Below are positions 13,090 to 24,699 of a stretch of 64,000 bases of DNA, piece after piece; position 1 is the first letter of the stretch; each line of letters opens with the position of its first letter. Both the position numbers and the translations under genes were made by a program. The notes under the pieces were generated by a model, which ran no database searches, had not been told where the DNA came from, and saw only the letters and a list, made by a program, of their open reading frames with translations. The stretch comes from Dipteris shenzhenensis (lineage: Eukaryota > Polypodiophyta > Polypodiopsida > Gleicheniales): the NCBI GenBank assembly GCA_047967505.1, contig CM106538.1. One strand, 5' to 3'.

Positions 13090-14390
13090 GAGTCATGTCC
13101 TAGCTGCATGAGTCATCATGAAGACTAGCTCTATGAAGACTACCCTAAGATAGGTGTATGACTGTACAACCTTAGAAGTAGATGCTGGATGGGGGTGAAT
13201 GTTTCTAATGACTAGAGTGGAGAGGGAGAGCAAATGTATGCCGTCGATGCTGTTTCAAGATCTCTGTGCTTGTAAGGGGAAGGGGGTTGGGATTGTCTAT
13301 GTAGCCCATGGCTCAAAGGTGCATTTTGATGATCTAGTGAACAAGACAAGCTTTCAATTGGATGTAAGAAGTAGCGACTACAATATAGCAGATGTTGTGA
13401 AGCCTGTTTACGGTCACCGGTAGCGTCAAGGTGCGTAACAAGCTTACTAAAGTCTCCAAATGCTTGGAAAAAGTTTCCACACTTTGAAATGTGACATCAA
13501 CAAATAGATGATTACCAAATGGCATAGAGTATCCTTGCACCTTCATATGCTGACCACGTTCAGGGGATGTGTGGGTGTAGGTTCACAAAGTTGTCAAACG
13601 AGCAAGCATATGCTATGCTTCATGCAAACATAATCATAGGGCCAAGGTGGCAAAAAGGAAGGATTTATGGGTTGGAAAGAAGTGTTCAATGGTGTGTGAC
13701 ATCCTTGGAAACACAAGCCTGAGTGCCAAAATGGCGGTGGACCGGCATCTCTTTTCTTCACTGATGATGTCGTCCTTTCAAGAGCTCAAATCTTGGTTGG
13801 CAAGTGTGAGTTGCCTAACGATGCATTCTTGACATAGTTCATGAGAAAGGGGTCTTCCTCTGACGATGCATGTCAAAGGAGGTTTGAAACTTATTACTAG
13901 GAGGTGGTTAGTTTTATGGGTATTGTAGTCTTGATATTCCCTTGCAACTCGGATTTCTCCATTGATGAATTCGATTTCATGATTGCCCTATCTAGGTCAT
14001 TTTCCTTGGGCTTTCAGTTGGTTGCATGTCGCTTTGGAGTACTTAGCTTCGTCGCTGGGAAAAATTATCATTCATGAAATTTTTTAGAGATAGATCTCGA
14101 GACAAGACAAATCTCATGGACATCATTCATACTCAAGACCTTCAATTTGGCCCTCAAGATCGCTTCTTTTTCTACAATGTACCCATTGGCGAGAAGAAAA
14201 GCATAGATTTAGGTCTGCCAAGGGTAACAAAGTGTGAGCACAACCTAAATGTGGGTAGGAGATGCATGATGGGATGGCATCCCTTATAAGTTAGATTGCA
14301 TTCACTAGAAGCAACATGAAATGAGTAGTTATGGGGTAGCAAGGGAAGCTGACCCAATTCTAAGATTGGATTTAGCCATGTCCACTGGCT
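13090..14390. other. Unassigned segment inside LINE copy 2
   Basis: The LINE reading is interrupted here. A shifted plus-strand frame near 13752-13800 reads FTDDVVLSRAQ, which resembles the catalytic block of an L1-type RT and might connect to the fragment at 12541-12785. No other supporting blocks were found. The ORF at 14074-14289 is not recognised. Confidence 0.3.
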
Positions 14391-14581
14391 CTCTTAAGTG
14401 AAGCTATGTCGATGAAAGACTGTATGTGAAGTGTTGAAGATCAAAACCTTGGTCTTGCCAAGGTTGACCGTCACGTCTCTCTCCCTACAAAACACCTCTA
14501 GGGCTTTTAGATGTCCCTGTAGGCTTGTTGAAGAAGAGGAGATGAGGACTATGTCATCTGTATACAACAGAAATATTGACA

Positions 14582-15030
14582 TCTTCACTAGGTCTCATGG
14601 ACCTTATGTAACAAGTTACAATCAAAATAGTATCTCATACAAGCCACCATGAGCTGATGCAAGGGCTCGCAAAGGTCCTTGTTGAGTGCTATACTAAGAA
14701 CTCAAAAGACATAACTCAGAAGTCTAAAATCTTGAGAGGAACTAGATGTGATCAACTATGATTTAAAGATTTCTCTTACAAATAATTTTGCTACCTCAAG
14801 AGTACCATCAGTCTTTTTCATTGGAAAGAAATAGGCCATTTTGGTCAAACGATCAACAACAACAAGAATAGTATCATACCCCCCTCTAGTAGTAGGCAAT
14901 TTAGTGATGAAGTCCATTGAAATAGATTCCCACTTTCGAAGAGGAATGTCTAGGGGTTCCATTAGACCTGGCATTCTATGTTGTTCAATTTAGACTCGTT
15001 GACAATGTAAACATTCCCTAACATAGAAAC
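14582..15030 (-). mobile_element. Ty3/gypsy integrase fragment inserted in LINE copy 2
   Basis: On the minus strand, the reading changes abruptly from LINE RT to YVRECLHCQRV (the HHCC zinc-finger end of gypsy integrase) and then to [20 protein letters not shown] and VVVDRLTKMAYF, the start of the integrase core. After FVREIF the gypsy reading stops, and LINE RT resumes at LLYTDDIVLIS. The word GACAT flanks the piece on both sides (about 14577-14581 and 15031-15035), consistent with a 5-bp target duplication. No LTR ends are present. Confidence 0.7.
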
Positions 15031-18000
15031 AGACATGTATCATCAATTTAACAAGCAAGGAACCCTCCCCTCCTATGGGATCAATGAAAGTTGTGATCTC
15101 ATCACCATAGAGCCAGAGGAGTGTCGGTGAGAGGGGGCATCCTTGCTTCACTCCGATCATGCTCTCAATCCAATCTAATAGACCTCCACAGGCATGTACT
15201 TTCCCTCTGACCGTCTCATATAGGCTCATCATTCTCCAGATGATGACTCCCAATATCTGCATCTCCTCCAATCTCTAAATCATGCGGGCTCGTGGGACTA
15301 TGTGAAAGGCCATTCGAAAGTCTCAAAGTAGGCATAAACTTTCTTGGATCTCAATCTCGCCTCCTCGATGCCCGTAGGGTGAAGATGTGGTCAAGAGTGA
15401 AATGTTGCCGCCAATGTCGCCCTGCCAAAAACCAACATGTCCCAATGCCCGCTGCCCATGTGCCTTTGTGTATGAGCTGACCTCTCTCTAGCACCGATCC
15501 ATAAATCTTGGACAATGTATAGCCTATCATTAAGTGAGGTAGTTCCTCGTGTCCATGGGATCCCCTATTTTGCATATCAGCATGATGATGATGGTGCTAC
15601 TCCAAGCAGAGGGGAAGTCGTGGCATACCATATGATTAAACATCTACGCTAAGATCTAAACCAAAACCTCTTGCCCATGTGTAAAGTACTCTGTCCATAG
15701 CCCCTCATGGTCCTGGGTTTCCAGTTGTGGAGCTGACACAATATAGCAAGATGTGCAATGAACAAGATGGATGTGGTGGACTTGAGAAGGAAAGACAAAT
15801 TTGCTGGTGTCTGTATCAAGACGTTGTAGAGTGAGGTCACGTACGTGTGCTAGACACCTGAATCAATTGCTGGAGATGGGTGACTTACCCTCAAAGACAA
15901 GCCCCCATGCAAAAGTGGGATCCTCGAAAAGATCTGATCACCTCATCCATCCTATGTGAGAGGAAAGCTAGTCTCTTCCGACATGTCAAGCAACATAATA
16001 TCTATCCTCCTAATGTGCGCTTGTGTGAGGTGGGAGCTCATCTCTCGACACTCATCATCGAACCATGGACCATGGGATATCTTTCTAGCTGAAAAGCGTG
16101 CTATAAGTCAAGTCGTCGAAAAGGACCTGGTAGCTGCGTCTTGAACCACTGCTACCAGGCATGTAAGATCTGCGTCATCTCCAAGGGAGGTTGGTAGCTT
16201 ACGAGTCAGATGGCTCATATGCACCGCATCAAGCACATGGTCAAATTGTATCTGGACATGAGTGGAGGCTGGTAGTCCCATCATATGGCTGGCATGGGGG
16301 GGCGAGGGGGAAAGAAGGGGGGAATGGTGAGACCATGCATATGTGACACAAAAGCTAGGGATCCCAAAAGGTAATCCATTGTACACGTTCCCCCTCCATG
16401 TGGAAAGCAAGTGAGACCTCTATAGCAACCATCTGAGAAGACCATTGTAGATAATCAAATCATGCATTGCTCCGATATCCAATGGGTGTCAATCATATCT
16501 CATGCCATGTGGTGCATCCTTTAAGTGCACCACTATCCTAAGCTCTGTCGGATCTCTCTCTAGTACTCTTGTACGTGCATTGAAGTCACGTACAAAGAGA
16601 ATCTCTCCTTGTCTAGAAAACTCTGAGATATCATCACGCATTGTCTTGCATGGGCTATGACCCTCTGTGGTGAGCTCATGCACATATGATTATATGTTTG
16701 AGGAAGTAGCATACTACAATGTAAATCGGTCGTGTGTCATGAGGTTGATGTGATGTGCGTGTTCCTCCTTTCACATGTGTAATCTAAAAAGGATTGTCAC
16801 TCCTCCAGAACCTGGTATCCCACTCTCTCCGCATACTGCAATGCAAATCGATCGTGTGTCACGAGGCTGAACTTGCATCCACATGTGATCTGTATGCTCC
16901 TCCATCCGCATCACAGATATAAAAGGTCTAAGGTGTAAATAAAAGGTCTCATGTGTAATCTAAAAATGATTGCCACTCCTCCAGAGCCTAGTATTACACC
17001 CTCTCCGCATTTCCCTCCTATGGACTGACTCCCACATGTATCATGTCACCGTCATTAGTCTCCTCTCTCGGCTCTCCTAGGTCTCAGTGTATAGAATCAC
17101 ATCTATGTCGTCGTATGTTTCTAGAAACCTCATAGGAGACCAAAGAGTGTCATTACAATTCCACACAGCCATATATAGATTTTGTACTCTCATCTGTTAG
17201 AAATTACCCAACAGAGGGTACGCACAACGAAAGACTGATAGTAATGCCCAAGAGCTCACACAGTGTGCGTGTGGTGTGTGGAATCACTAACTTCTTAACT
17301 TATGTGAATAGATGTGCAAGCCAATAAATAGACAACACTCAGAGACAAATACAGAAGCAACTCTTTATATTTCCGTCCGTCCACAAAGTAGGACACGATA
17401 CAATACCAAAAGGTTCTCCTACTAGATGTCAAGAACTTCTAGATCTCTGAGCCCGCGTGCTCCACCTCGAGCATATGTAGACTCTCTGTCTAGTGTGTTC
17501 TTCTCCACCTTACTGCCTATGAATCAGCCTAAGTGGGCAGCACCTTGCTAAGCTAGGTCTGCAACTCTCCAGCCTCTATATCCTCCTGGATGTAGGCTCA
17601 TAGGCTGCTGGTCTGCTGCTCCTTCTGCTCCCTGAAGTGCTGCTCCAGAACATTATGATCACAACACCTTGCTGCCCTAGAAGACAGCCAAGGTCCAGCC
17701 TCTAGGGAACTCAGCTGCAGCACACTTTCCACTCTCCTTCACCCCCAGTGTGAGGCTCAAGGGAGTGGCTTCTGGCTGCTCCTGTCTGCTGCCTTTCCTG
17801 CTGAGCTGTTGGATGCGAAATGAGGCCCAGGGCCTCTCCTTTTATAGGGCTCAAGGCCCCCTTGAACCAACCGACCAGCCAGCCCTAACTGGGCCGACTG
17901 GCTGGTCTGTTTGGGCTGACCAGTCTGCCCCCGTCCCCCAGTTTGTAAAACCGACCTGGTTGGGACTTTTCTTCAGACCCTATATAAGGGCCCTAGCCAG

Positions 18001-18251
18001 GCCCTTTTGTTGCTGCTGGAGACCCTCTTGCAGGCTTCATACCTGCCCACAGACCCCCGCCCTGCAGCCGTACAGGTCCGCGCACCCTGCTGATGACATC
18101 GCACCTTCAAGGATCTGCACAGTCCCATACAGCCACGCGTCATCACCCGTACTTAGAGACGCTGCTGTCCCGTACTGTTCCTTCAGGGATCCTCCTCTAT
18201 TGGCTGTGAGGTGCTGCCCATGTGGCAGCCCCCTCCCTCTCTCTAGGGACA

Positions 18252-21200
18252 CGCGGCTCATGGGACCCAGAAAGAACTCAAAGTAATGTTTTGGAACTGC
18301 AGAGGTTTCCCCTGGCAGAAGGGAGCAGGGCTTAATGATGTGCTTGAGGATGCAGATGTAGTCTTTCTTGCAGAGACATGGGAGAGGGATACGCATAGAC
18401 TACCTCCAATCAATGGATACATAATACATTCGATATGCCAAACACACACTGGTACAAGAGGGCAAGGAGGAGTTGCATGCTTATACAAAGAACACTTACA
18501 AGATAGTATTAGCATATGCAAAGATGACCCTTACAAACGATTCATCTGGATCATGGTGAAAGCAGAGCCCCTACCATTTTTCATAGTTGGATGCTACATA
18601 CCGCACTCGGGGTCAACATACTATCAACGATATGATAGAGATGCATCAGATCCATACGGAGACTTATGCTCAGATTTGGTGGAATTTAATTCCAAGGGGA
18701 GAGTATTGATTCTAGGAGACATGAATGCACGCATTGGGGACACCCAGTTTCAGTCACTTACAGGACATGAATATGACAAAGATAAAGAAATTGAGATAGA
18801 CCCCAAGTGGCAGAGATACTCGGAGGACAAGGAAGTAAATGCACATGGAGAGGCATTGACAAGCCTAGTGAATGGGCTTAATATGATAGTGCTGAATGGA
18901 TCAGGCCTCTTTCCACATACAAAAGTTCCAACATGTTTCCCAGCTAGTGGAGGGTCAAGTGTGATAGACTACGCCTTAATTTCACTAGATGCAGTACATT
19001 TGGTACATGATTATATAATTGGCCCAAAATATCCAGAATCAGATCATACCCCCCTTTATCTCAAAATGCACATACCTCATTCGGCAGAAACTACAGCCCA
19101 GGCAGCAAAGAATTGGTCTTTTCGGATGGACATAGACAAGAGGGAGGAGTATGCTGACACCACTGATGCTCTTATTAAGAATGTTTGCAGGCTGAACTGG
19201 AGTGAAATGAAACAGGCTTTACTCTCAGCTGCACATACAGTCATGGGACAGAAAAAGATCAAGAGAGTAAGCACAAAGGGTTTACCACAAAACAAATGGT
19301 TTGATGGTGAATGCATAAAAGTCAGGCTGAAAATTAAACAGATGCCAAATGACTTGCAACGTAAAGAGGCTGAAAAGCACTTCCATGCACTTACTCGGAG
19401 AAAAAAGAGGAAATATCAGTTAGACAAAGAGTGGCAAGATGCCATTGATTTTGCTAAGAACCCGAGAGGAACATGGAGACAAACTAAAGGGAGATCAAAA
19501 GAAATCATGGGAGACTTCACAGATGAGGAAATGCTTCAATATGCCAAGCAACTTTACACCCATCCACATGCCTTACCTATATTCACAGACATAGCTCACT
19601 ACAATAGCCCACATATTTTCTCTTTGGACGATGTGAATGAGGGCTTGAAGAAAATGGCCAATGGAAAAGCAGATGATACATTGCATATAAAGGCTGAGCT
19701 ACTAAAATGGACAGGGGACTACACACGAATATGCCTAGTCTCTTTGCTTAATGATGCAATTGCCAATGGCTTCCCCCCAGAGTGGCAAGAAAATTGGATA
19801 AAACCAATATATAAAGGTGGAGATCGTAACCAGCTTTCCAATTATAGAACCATCATGGTGGGATCCACCATGGCCAAGCTCTTTGGCACAATCATTGAGA
19901 CAGAACTTAGTATATGGGCAGAACTACATGGTAAGAGGGCCATCGGACAAGCTGGTTTTCGAAGAAACCATAGCACTGTGGATCACTTGGTCACACTACG
20001 GGTTCTAATGGAAGAGAGCCGGTTGCAAGGAAAGCCTCTCTATTGTTGCTTCATAGATTTCAAGAAGGCATTTGACACAGTGCCTAGAAACAAGTTGGGG
20101 GAAAGAATGGACCAATTAAGAGTGCCAAACCACTTAAAAACAGCAGTTTTCAGATTGTATGAGAGGGTAACTTGCCAACTCAAAGGCAGAAACGGATTGC
20201 CAAATACATTCCACAGTAATATGGGGGTTAAACAGGGTTGCCCTTTGTCACCAACATTATTTGGACTATGTATTGACAGATTGGAGGAGTTGGTCAAAGA
20301 AATGATGCAAGAGCAGCAGCTAGAGGGCCCTGAAATATGTGCATACACCGTACTACTGTTGTTATATGCAGATGATGTTGTCTTTTTCTCATACACAGCA
20401 GAAAGTATGCAGAGGATGATGCCCATTCTACACAAGCTCTGTGCAGAGAGTGGACTCATGGTAAATACCACCAAAACTAAAATGATGATAGTAAAAACAA
20501 AGCAGCCTGCAAACACCCCAAGTATTATGTTCAATGAGCAGGAAATTGAGAGGGTAAACACATTCAAATACTTGGGAATAGATGTGCCAGCAAATCATAG
20601 ATGGAATGATTGTGTCCATAGAAGGATAGATGCTGGGTGGGGAAAGTATTATCATTTTGAAAATGACTGCAGAAATAGTGACACTAAGAGATGGAGCATC
20701 AAACGGATTCTATTTGATGCATATGTGGTGCAAACGGTGCTATATGCAGTAGAAGTATGGGGAGGAAGCATCTCAGCATCAAAATGGAATGATATTGAAA
20801 AAATACAGAAATCATTTCTAAGACGGCATCTAGGAGTCAAAATTACTACACCGTACTCAATCATGCTTATTGAGACTGGTACAAGGCCCATTGAACTGAG
20901 AGCACTACGAAGGGTTTTCAAATATGTGAAGAAGGTCAAGAACATGGGGTGGCAGAGATTACCAATGAAAGCATGGGAAGCAAGTAAAAGGCCTCAAAAG
21001 ACAAACAAAAGCAAGATGTTATCATCTGGTTGGTGGCAAGACATTCAAAGATGGTTCCAAAGATGGAGAGTAACATCCTACCTTGAGATGTCATCCGGGG
21101 AAATGGATGAGAAGGCATTTCATAAAGCTTTGTTGGGAATATTGCAACAAAAATGGCAATCAGCTGAGAAAAGGGCTAAGTATGAGTACTATTGTACACA

Positions 21201-21711
21201 TATCAATCCCATTTATTGGGACACCTACTCCAAGGAGGAAGATAATGCACAAAAGTACATAACTATACCCATACCTGCAAATGCAAGAAGAAGTATTGCA
21301 CTCATCCGCACCCGATCACACACTTTGGAGGTAGAGAAAGGTGCTTGGGGAGATGTCTCAAGGGAACAAAGATTTTGCAAGTTATGTGACCAAGAACAAG
21401 TAGAGACAGAGGCACATGTCCTCCTTACATGCCCACGATATGCATGCATAAGGAGGGACTTTAACAACATTACAAAGGAACACGACACCCTCGCAAGCTT
21501 GCTTTCACATACCCATATAGCCACTCTGGGCAATTTTATTGCCAAGATTCTTCAATATCGGGAATGTTGTATTACTCAATGTATTTCAGAATAGTTGTTT
21601 TCCTACCCCTTCCATAAAAGAAGGGAGACACTTGTATTGTAATTTTCATGGGTCCCATGGGTCGGTTTCTCGGCCCCCAGAGGACGGTAATACATTCTTC
21701 TTCTTCTGGGC
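18252..21711 (+). mobile_element. LINE copy 3, intact ORF2, inserted in solo LTR
   Basis: A non-LTR retrotransposon whose limits are inferred from where LTR sequence stops (after CTCCCTCTCTCT near 18251) and resumes (GGGCATCTTCTGCCCTAGG near 21708). Only about 30 bases precede the ORF2 start, and no ORF1 is present. The 3' end is a short TTC repeat (ATTCTTCTTCTTCT), not a poly(A) tail, as seen in some LINE clades. No clear target duplication was found. Confidence 0.8.
18286..21594 (+). CDS. LINE ORF2: endonuclease-reverse transcriptase, 1102 aa
   Basis: An uninterrupted 1102-codon ORF encoding the full enzyme for target-primed reverse transcription. The AP-like endonuclease spans about residues 1-265: WNCRG near residue 3, AETW (catalytic Glu), GDMNARIGD near residue 145, GSSVIDYAL near residue 225 and SDHTPL near residue 251. 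The RT spans about 480-760: NYRTIMV, GQAGFRRNHSTVDH, FIDFKKAFDTVPR, GVKQGCPLSPTLF and an intact YADDVVF near residue 693. A C-terminal zinc motif CKLCDQ...EAHVLLTC lies at about 1030-1050. All catalytic residues that can be checked by eye are present, so the protein may be functional. The RT reads YADD rather than the FADD common in angiosperm L1, so the clade is left open. The ATG at 18286 opens directly on the endonuclease fold. Confidence 0.92.
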   Translation: MFWNCRGFPWQKGAGLNDVLEDADVVFLAETWERDTHRLPPINGYIIHSICQTHTGTRGQGGVACLYKEHLQDSISICKDDPYKRFIWIMVKAEPLPFFIVGCYIPHSGSTYYQRYDRDASDPYGDLCSDLVEFNSKGRVLILGDMNARIGDTQFQSLTGHEYDKDKEIEIDPKWQRYSEDKEVNAHGEALTSLVNGLNMIVLNGSGLFPHTKVPTCFPASGGSSVIDYALISLDAVHLVHDYIIGPKYPESDHTPLYLKMHIPHSAETTAQAAKNWSFRMDIDKREEYADTTDALIKNVCRLNWSEMKQALLSAAHTVMGQKKIKRVSTKGLPQNKWFDGECIKVRLKIKQMPNDLQRKEAEKHFHALTRRKKRKYQLDKEWQDAIDFAKNPRGTWRQTKGRSKEIMGDFTDEEMLQYAKQLYTHPHALPIFTDIAHYNSPHIFSLDDVNEGLKKMANGKADDTLHIKAELLKWTGDYTRICLVSLLNDAIANGFPPEWQENWIKPIYKGGDRNQLSNYRTIMVGSTMAKLFGTIIETELSIWAELHGKRAIGQAGFRRNHSTVDHLVTLRVLMEESRLQGKPLYCCFIDFKKAFDTVPRNKLGERMDQLRVPNHLKTAVFRLYERVTCQLKGRNGLPNTFHSNMGVKQGCPLSPTLFGLCIDRLEELVKEMMQEQQLEGPEICAYTVLLLLYADDVVFFSYTAESMQRMMPILHKLCAESGLMVNTTKTKMMIVKTKQPANTPSIMFNEQEIERVNTFKYLGIDVPANHRWNDCVHRRIDAGWGKYYHFENDCRNSDTKRWSIKRILFDAYVVQTVLYAVEVWGGSISASKWNDIEKIQKSFLRRHLGVKITTPYSIMLIETGTRPIELRALRRVFKYVKKVKNMGWQRLPMKAWEASKRPQKTNKSKMLSSGWWQDIQRWFQRWRVTSYLEMSSGEMDEKAFHKALLGILQQKWQSAEKRAKYEYYCTHINPIYWDTYSKEEDNAQKYITIPIPANARRSIALIRTRSHTLEVEKGAWGDVSREQRFCKLCDQEQVETEAHVLLTCPRYACIRRDFNNITKEHDTLASLLSHTHIATLGNFIAKILQYRECCITQCISE

Positions 21712-21793
21712 ATCTTCTGCCCTAGGTCTCCCTCCCCCACGCTCTCCTCACATGGGGGCTTACAGATGGAGAGGTGACCATTCCAACATCATC

Positions 21794-22478
21794 TCCATGG
21801 CCGCACACCGTCGTGTGCTATCCACTTCCCCTTCTTCCCTTTCTGCTCTTTCAATTCGATCGGTTTACCATCTCTATATGCAGCCCATTTCCCTTCCTAT
21901 CTTCCTGCCACCTTTACGATATCCCCTCCCTCTGATGTTCTTGTTGCAAGAGTGTGAGATCATCATCCAAGAAAGTCATGTCCTTCAATGTTGCCCTCAT
22001 GCACGTAAGGGTAGACATGTCCGTTATTATCTGGAATCTCACAACTAATGGCCTTGTCAGAGCGTTAGCCTTGCCCACCCTCCAAGCTGCCTCTTGACCC
22101 CCATCTTGGTGAATAGGCTTTTCACACCCACCATAGGGATATCTCATAGTTATGGGCCTCTGACCAATACATTGAAGGATTTGTTGTCCTGTCTCTTGAC
22201 TTCCTCAAAAGGCATCTGATTATTGATATGATCTCTTTTCTAGGGGCTGATGTGCCTTTTCTGAACACATTCTTCCACTCCATCATCTTTGCCTCCCCCC
22301 TTGCTGATTTTCTGCAATGTCTTTCTTGAGATTGGCATTTTCTGATTTGAGCACTTCCATGGCTTCGCAAGTCCCTTCCGAAGCTCCTTTCATGTCTCTG
22401 ATTTACTGCAATTCAGTCCCTAATGCATGCACCTTGTCCTCGAGGCTGGTTTTAACAGATTCGGGGTGGGTTCAAGGA

Positions 22479-22527
<49 letters not shown>

Positions 22528-22890
22528 TTTCAGAGTGAACATAATGAATCAAGGCCACAACTACTATCAACCTTCGACCAAAACTTGAGCTAACTTTGCT
22601 TCAATAGCTCCAAAAAAGACTAAACATTCTATGTATGCCCATGCAATTATTGGAATGGAGGGGTACCATACAGTGTTTTTTATTTTCTTTAAATTCAGAG
22701 GGGAGGGGTGTGCGTGTGTCCATCTTTTCGCCAAGACATTCCAACATCTAAGGCATTGCTGATTTTTCACTGCTTTGCCACATTGTACTAGATAATCTTA
22801 TGGTACAAATAGATACACTTTATTCTTTTTTTAATTTATACAATTAAAGACTGAAAAGGGTCCGCCAGACAGGCCTAAACCAGAAGCGTG
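21794..22890. other. No recognisable gene; pre-insertion DNA
   Basis: Sequence flanking the solo LTR. Only short ORFs without motifs are present. The end of a minus-strand host gene begins at 22891; the AT-rich stretch 22790-22850 may be its 3' untranslated region. Confidence 0.35.
22477..22527. repeat. (GA)n microsatellite
   Basis: About 25 GA units with one AAAG interruption. Confidence 0.95.
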
Positions 22891-23912
22891 TTATCGAGCT
22901 GATTTCCTTTTTGGCTTCTCAGCAGGAGCTCTGGTACTTCCAGATCTGGCAGCATGCATTAGACGTGCCTGGGCATGCCCCACATTGGCAGAAATGGCTC
23001 CAATGGCAGGGTTGCCTATATTTGAAGCTCCACCTTCTACAGTGGGATTGGAGGGCTGTAAACCTGCCTAAGAATCAACCATTTACAAGATAAGAACTCA
23101 AGGAAGAGGAAAGTATAACCAAAACTCATCACATTCAGAAGTACAAGTCAGAAACTGAACACAGATGTCAACAAACAATATCCACAATCAGGAAAGCTGT
23201 GCAAGATGAAAGTTCAAAATTTCAGAAATCCAAGAATGAGCTGGAGGTTGTATATATAGACAAAATCAAGTCCCACGCATGAATCATGCAAAAGCAATGA
23301 ATTGAAAGTCCATCAATTTCATGCTGCTTAAATAAGGTTAAACATGACCAAAACTTGACTGACAATAAAGAACAACGTTGACTAGGCAATGAAGTAGACA
23401 AGCCGCACCTATTAAAGCATGGTCTAACTGTCAAAAAGACACCTCATCTCCCTTTCATATAAAGAATTTACAGGTGTCACGTTTTTAATGCGTTCCTTTT
23501 CTCAGTTCAACATCCCAGAATTTTCTCATGCAACTTACATGACCCAGTGTTGATGGTGACTGATGTCCATATGGTGGCAGATCTGGAAACTCTCCATATC
23601 CTCGGCCTGTCCATAAAACACAAATGAGCCCACAGCAAAACACTAAACAGAAATTGAACAAGACTCTTAACACAGCCATGCTAGAGTGCACCAGAAGCTT
23701 TGTTGCCACATGAAGAAAGCATATATTTTTTTCACTGCATGCATGCATGTATGCGAGAATGCAATATGGTGTGGGCATAAGCACATGCATGAGCCTTCAC
23801 TGCTTGCGGGACACGTGTCCATTGGAGAAAATTCACACATCATACATCATCACAGATCGGATGGAAATGAGGCAACCTCCTCTGTTGTTACCCAGGTACT
23901 GTGGGATACTTT
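22891..23912 (-). CDS. 3' exons of an unidentified spliced host gene
   Basis: Three consecutive exons join in one frame with consensus splice sites. Exon 23892-23912 (21 nt) sits between ATATAG and GTAACA and reads SIPQYL. Exon 23539-23606 (68 nt) is preceded by GGACAG and followed by GTAAGT; it reads RGYGEFPDLPPYGHQ. The last exon 22891-23055 (165 nt) follows TTTACAG and reads PSNPTVEGG..., then HAQARLMHAARSG, and ends in a basic KPKRKSAR tail before TAA. Phases are 2-nt, 2-nt and 0 and fit exactly. The basic tail resembles a nuclear localisation signal. I do not recognise the family. The 21-nt exon is the least certain. Upstream exons should lie beyond 24 kb, across a microsatellite and an LTR fragment. 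Confidence 0.6.
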
Positions 23913-24057
23913 CTATATGGAAGGAGATACAGAATTGGGATTTGCAATACTAAATGAGTAATCAAACAGCTAGAGAACCCTAAACATAGGCATAGTGACA
24001 TAGAACTGAATTTCAGGAGACGTGATTGAACGTTTTTTTTCCTGACTTTATGTGTGA

Positions 24058-24088
24058 GTGTGTGTGTGTGAGCACGCGCGCGCACACA

Positions 24089-24141
<53 letters not shown>

Positions 24142-24143
24142 AC
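24058..24143. repeat. Compound microsatellite (TG)n-(CG/CA)n-(TA)n-(TG)n
   Basis: A short TG run is followed by alternating purine-pyrimidine GCACGCGCGCGCACACAC, about 25 TA units and a TG run. The CG/CA part could adopt Z-DNA. It lies in the presumed intron of the minus-strand host gene. Confidence 0.95.
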
Positions 24144-24164
24144 TTCTGCCCCCCATGGCACTTT

Positions 24165-24661
24165 ATATAGGGCACTAGGCCTTCTAGAAGTGGCCAACTG
24201 GGCCAATAACTACTGACCAGATCTGTAAGGATCTGGCAGACTGCCGACCCCTACCAGATCTACCAACCTGGTTTGTGCTGCACAGCTGGCGCAGTGGACA
24301 ACCAGGACAGCCACAGCCATAAAAGGCACTATAAGGCCCATTTCTCTGGCCTATCGTGTCTGAATATATTCACCACAGCAGCCCCTTCTTCCCCACTACA
24401 AGGGCCAATACTTAGCTGCTTTCCACCCCCAAATCAGGGCCCATGTGTCATCCAATGGATGATGAAAACTATGGCTATCCAAAAGACAGGGCCTTCAAAG
24501 ACAACTCAAGAAGGAAACCTGCATGCTGCACACATGGCAGCCAATGTTCTGCCTATCTGGCAACCCCTTTCTCCCTCATTATTCCACTATCTTCTGACAG
24601 ATGGTGTCACTCCCCCTTACCCTCCTCATATGGGGGCAGGAGTTGACCTTCATCCTCCAAC
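24165..24661 (-). repeat. Diverged fragment of a family E LTR
   Basis: Blocks TATATAGGGCACTAGGCC, then CTCCTCATATGGGGGCAGGAG, and a CTCCAACA end recur in the order found in the family E LTRs (for example at 27537 and 27895-27938). Divergence is higher than among the other copies and the first half is missing. This is an older insertion inside the presumed intron of the minus-strand gene. Confidence 0.6.
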
Positions 24662-24699
24662 AGTTTTTGAGACCAGGAAGATAGGAAAACTTATGATAT

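Larger units (their letters stand above)
12786..17175 (-). mobile_element. Degenerate LINE, copy 2 (minus strand), interrupted
   Basis: Read from high to low coordinates. The endonuclease begins near 17160 (LETYDDIDVILYTET, matching LEDADVVFLAETW of the intact LINE). The GDFNA-like block (RDFNART) lies at about 16590-16610. The ATRSFSTT region near 16110 matches LINE copy 1. The RT is at 15575-14990 and 14588-14394 with GVKQGCPLSPTL and YTDDIVLIS. A C-terminal block (VRPKAMYVVPFWES) lies at 13021-12815. Frameshifts and stops are frequent. Two foreign segments interrupt it: a gypsy piece at 14582-15030 and an unassigned stretch at about 13090-14390. Near its 5' end a block of about 180 bp is imperfectly repeated (16700-16860 versus 16790-17030). 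Confidence 0.8.
17195..21788 (-). repeat. Solo LTR of family E, split by a LINE
   Basis: The LTR begins TGTTAGAAATTACCC at 17195 and ends TTCCAACA at 21788, with TCATC immediately outside on both sides (17190-17194 and 21789-21793). Its sequence matches the LTRs at 26867-27938 and 31090-41874 in the same orientation. No internal region follows on either side, so it is a solo LTR left by LTR-LTR recombination. A TATA box (TATAAAAGG) is on the minus strand at 17838-17846, which agrees with the minus-strand orientation inferred for this family. A LINE occupies about 18252-21711. Confidence 0.85.

Noticed and set aside
13752-13800. FTDDVVLSRAQ as the catalytic block of another LINE
   Set aside because: Only one short block in a shifted frame; no flanking RT motifs could be read.
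17750-18286. 178-codon plus-strand ORF just before the LINE ORF2, a candidate ORF1
   Set aside because: It lies in LTR sequence shared with the copies at 26867 and 40824, antisense to the LTR, and has no ORF1 motif.
20040-20567. 175-codon minus-strand ORF within LINE ORF2
   Set aside because: Antisense shadow of the RT domain.
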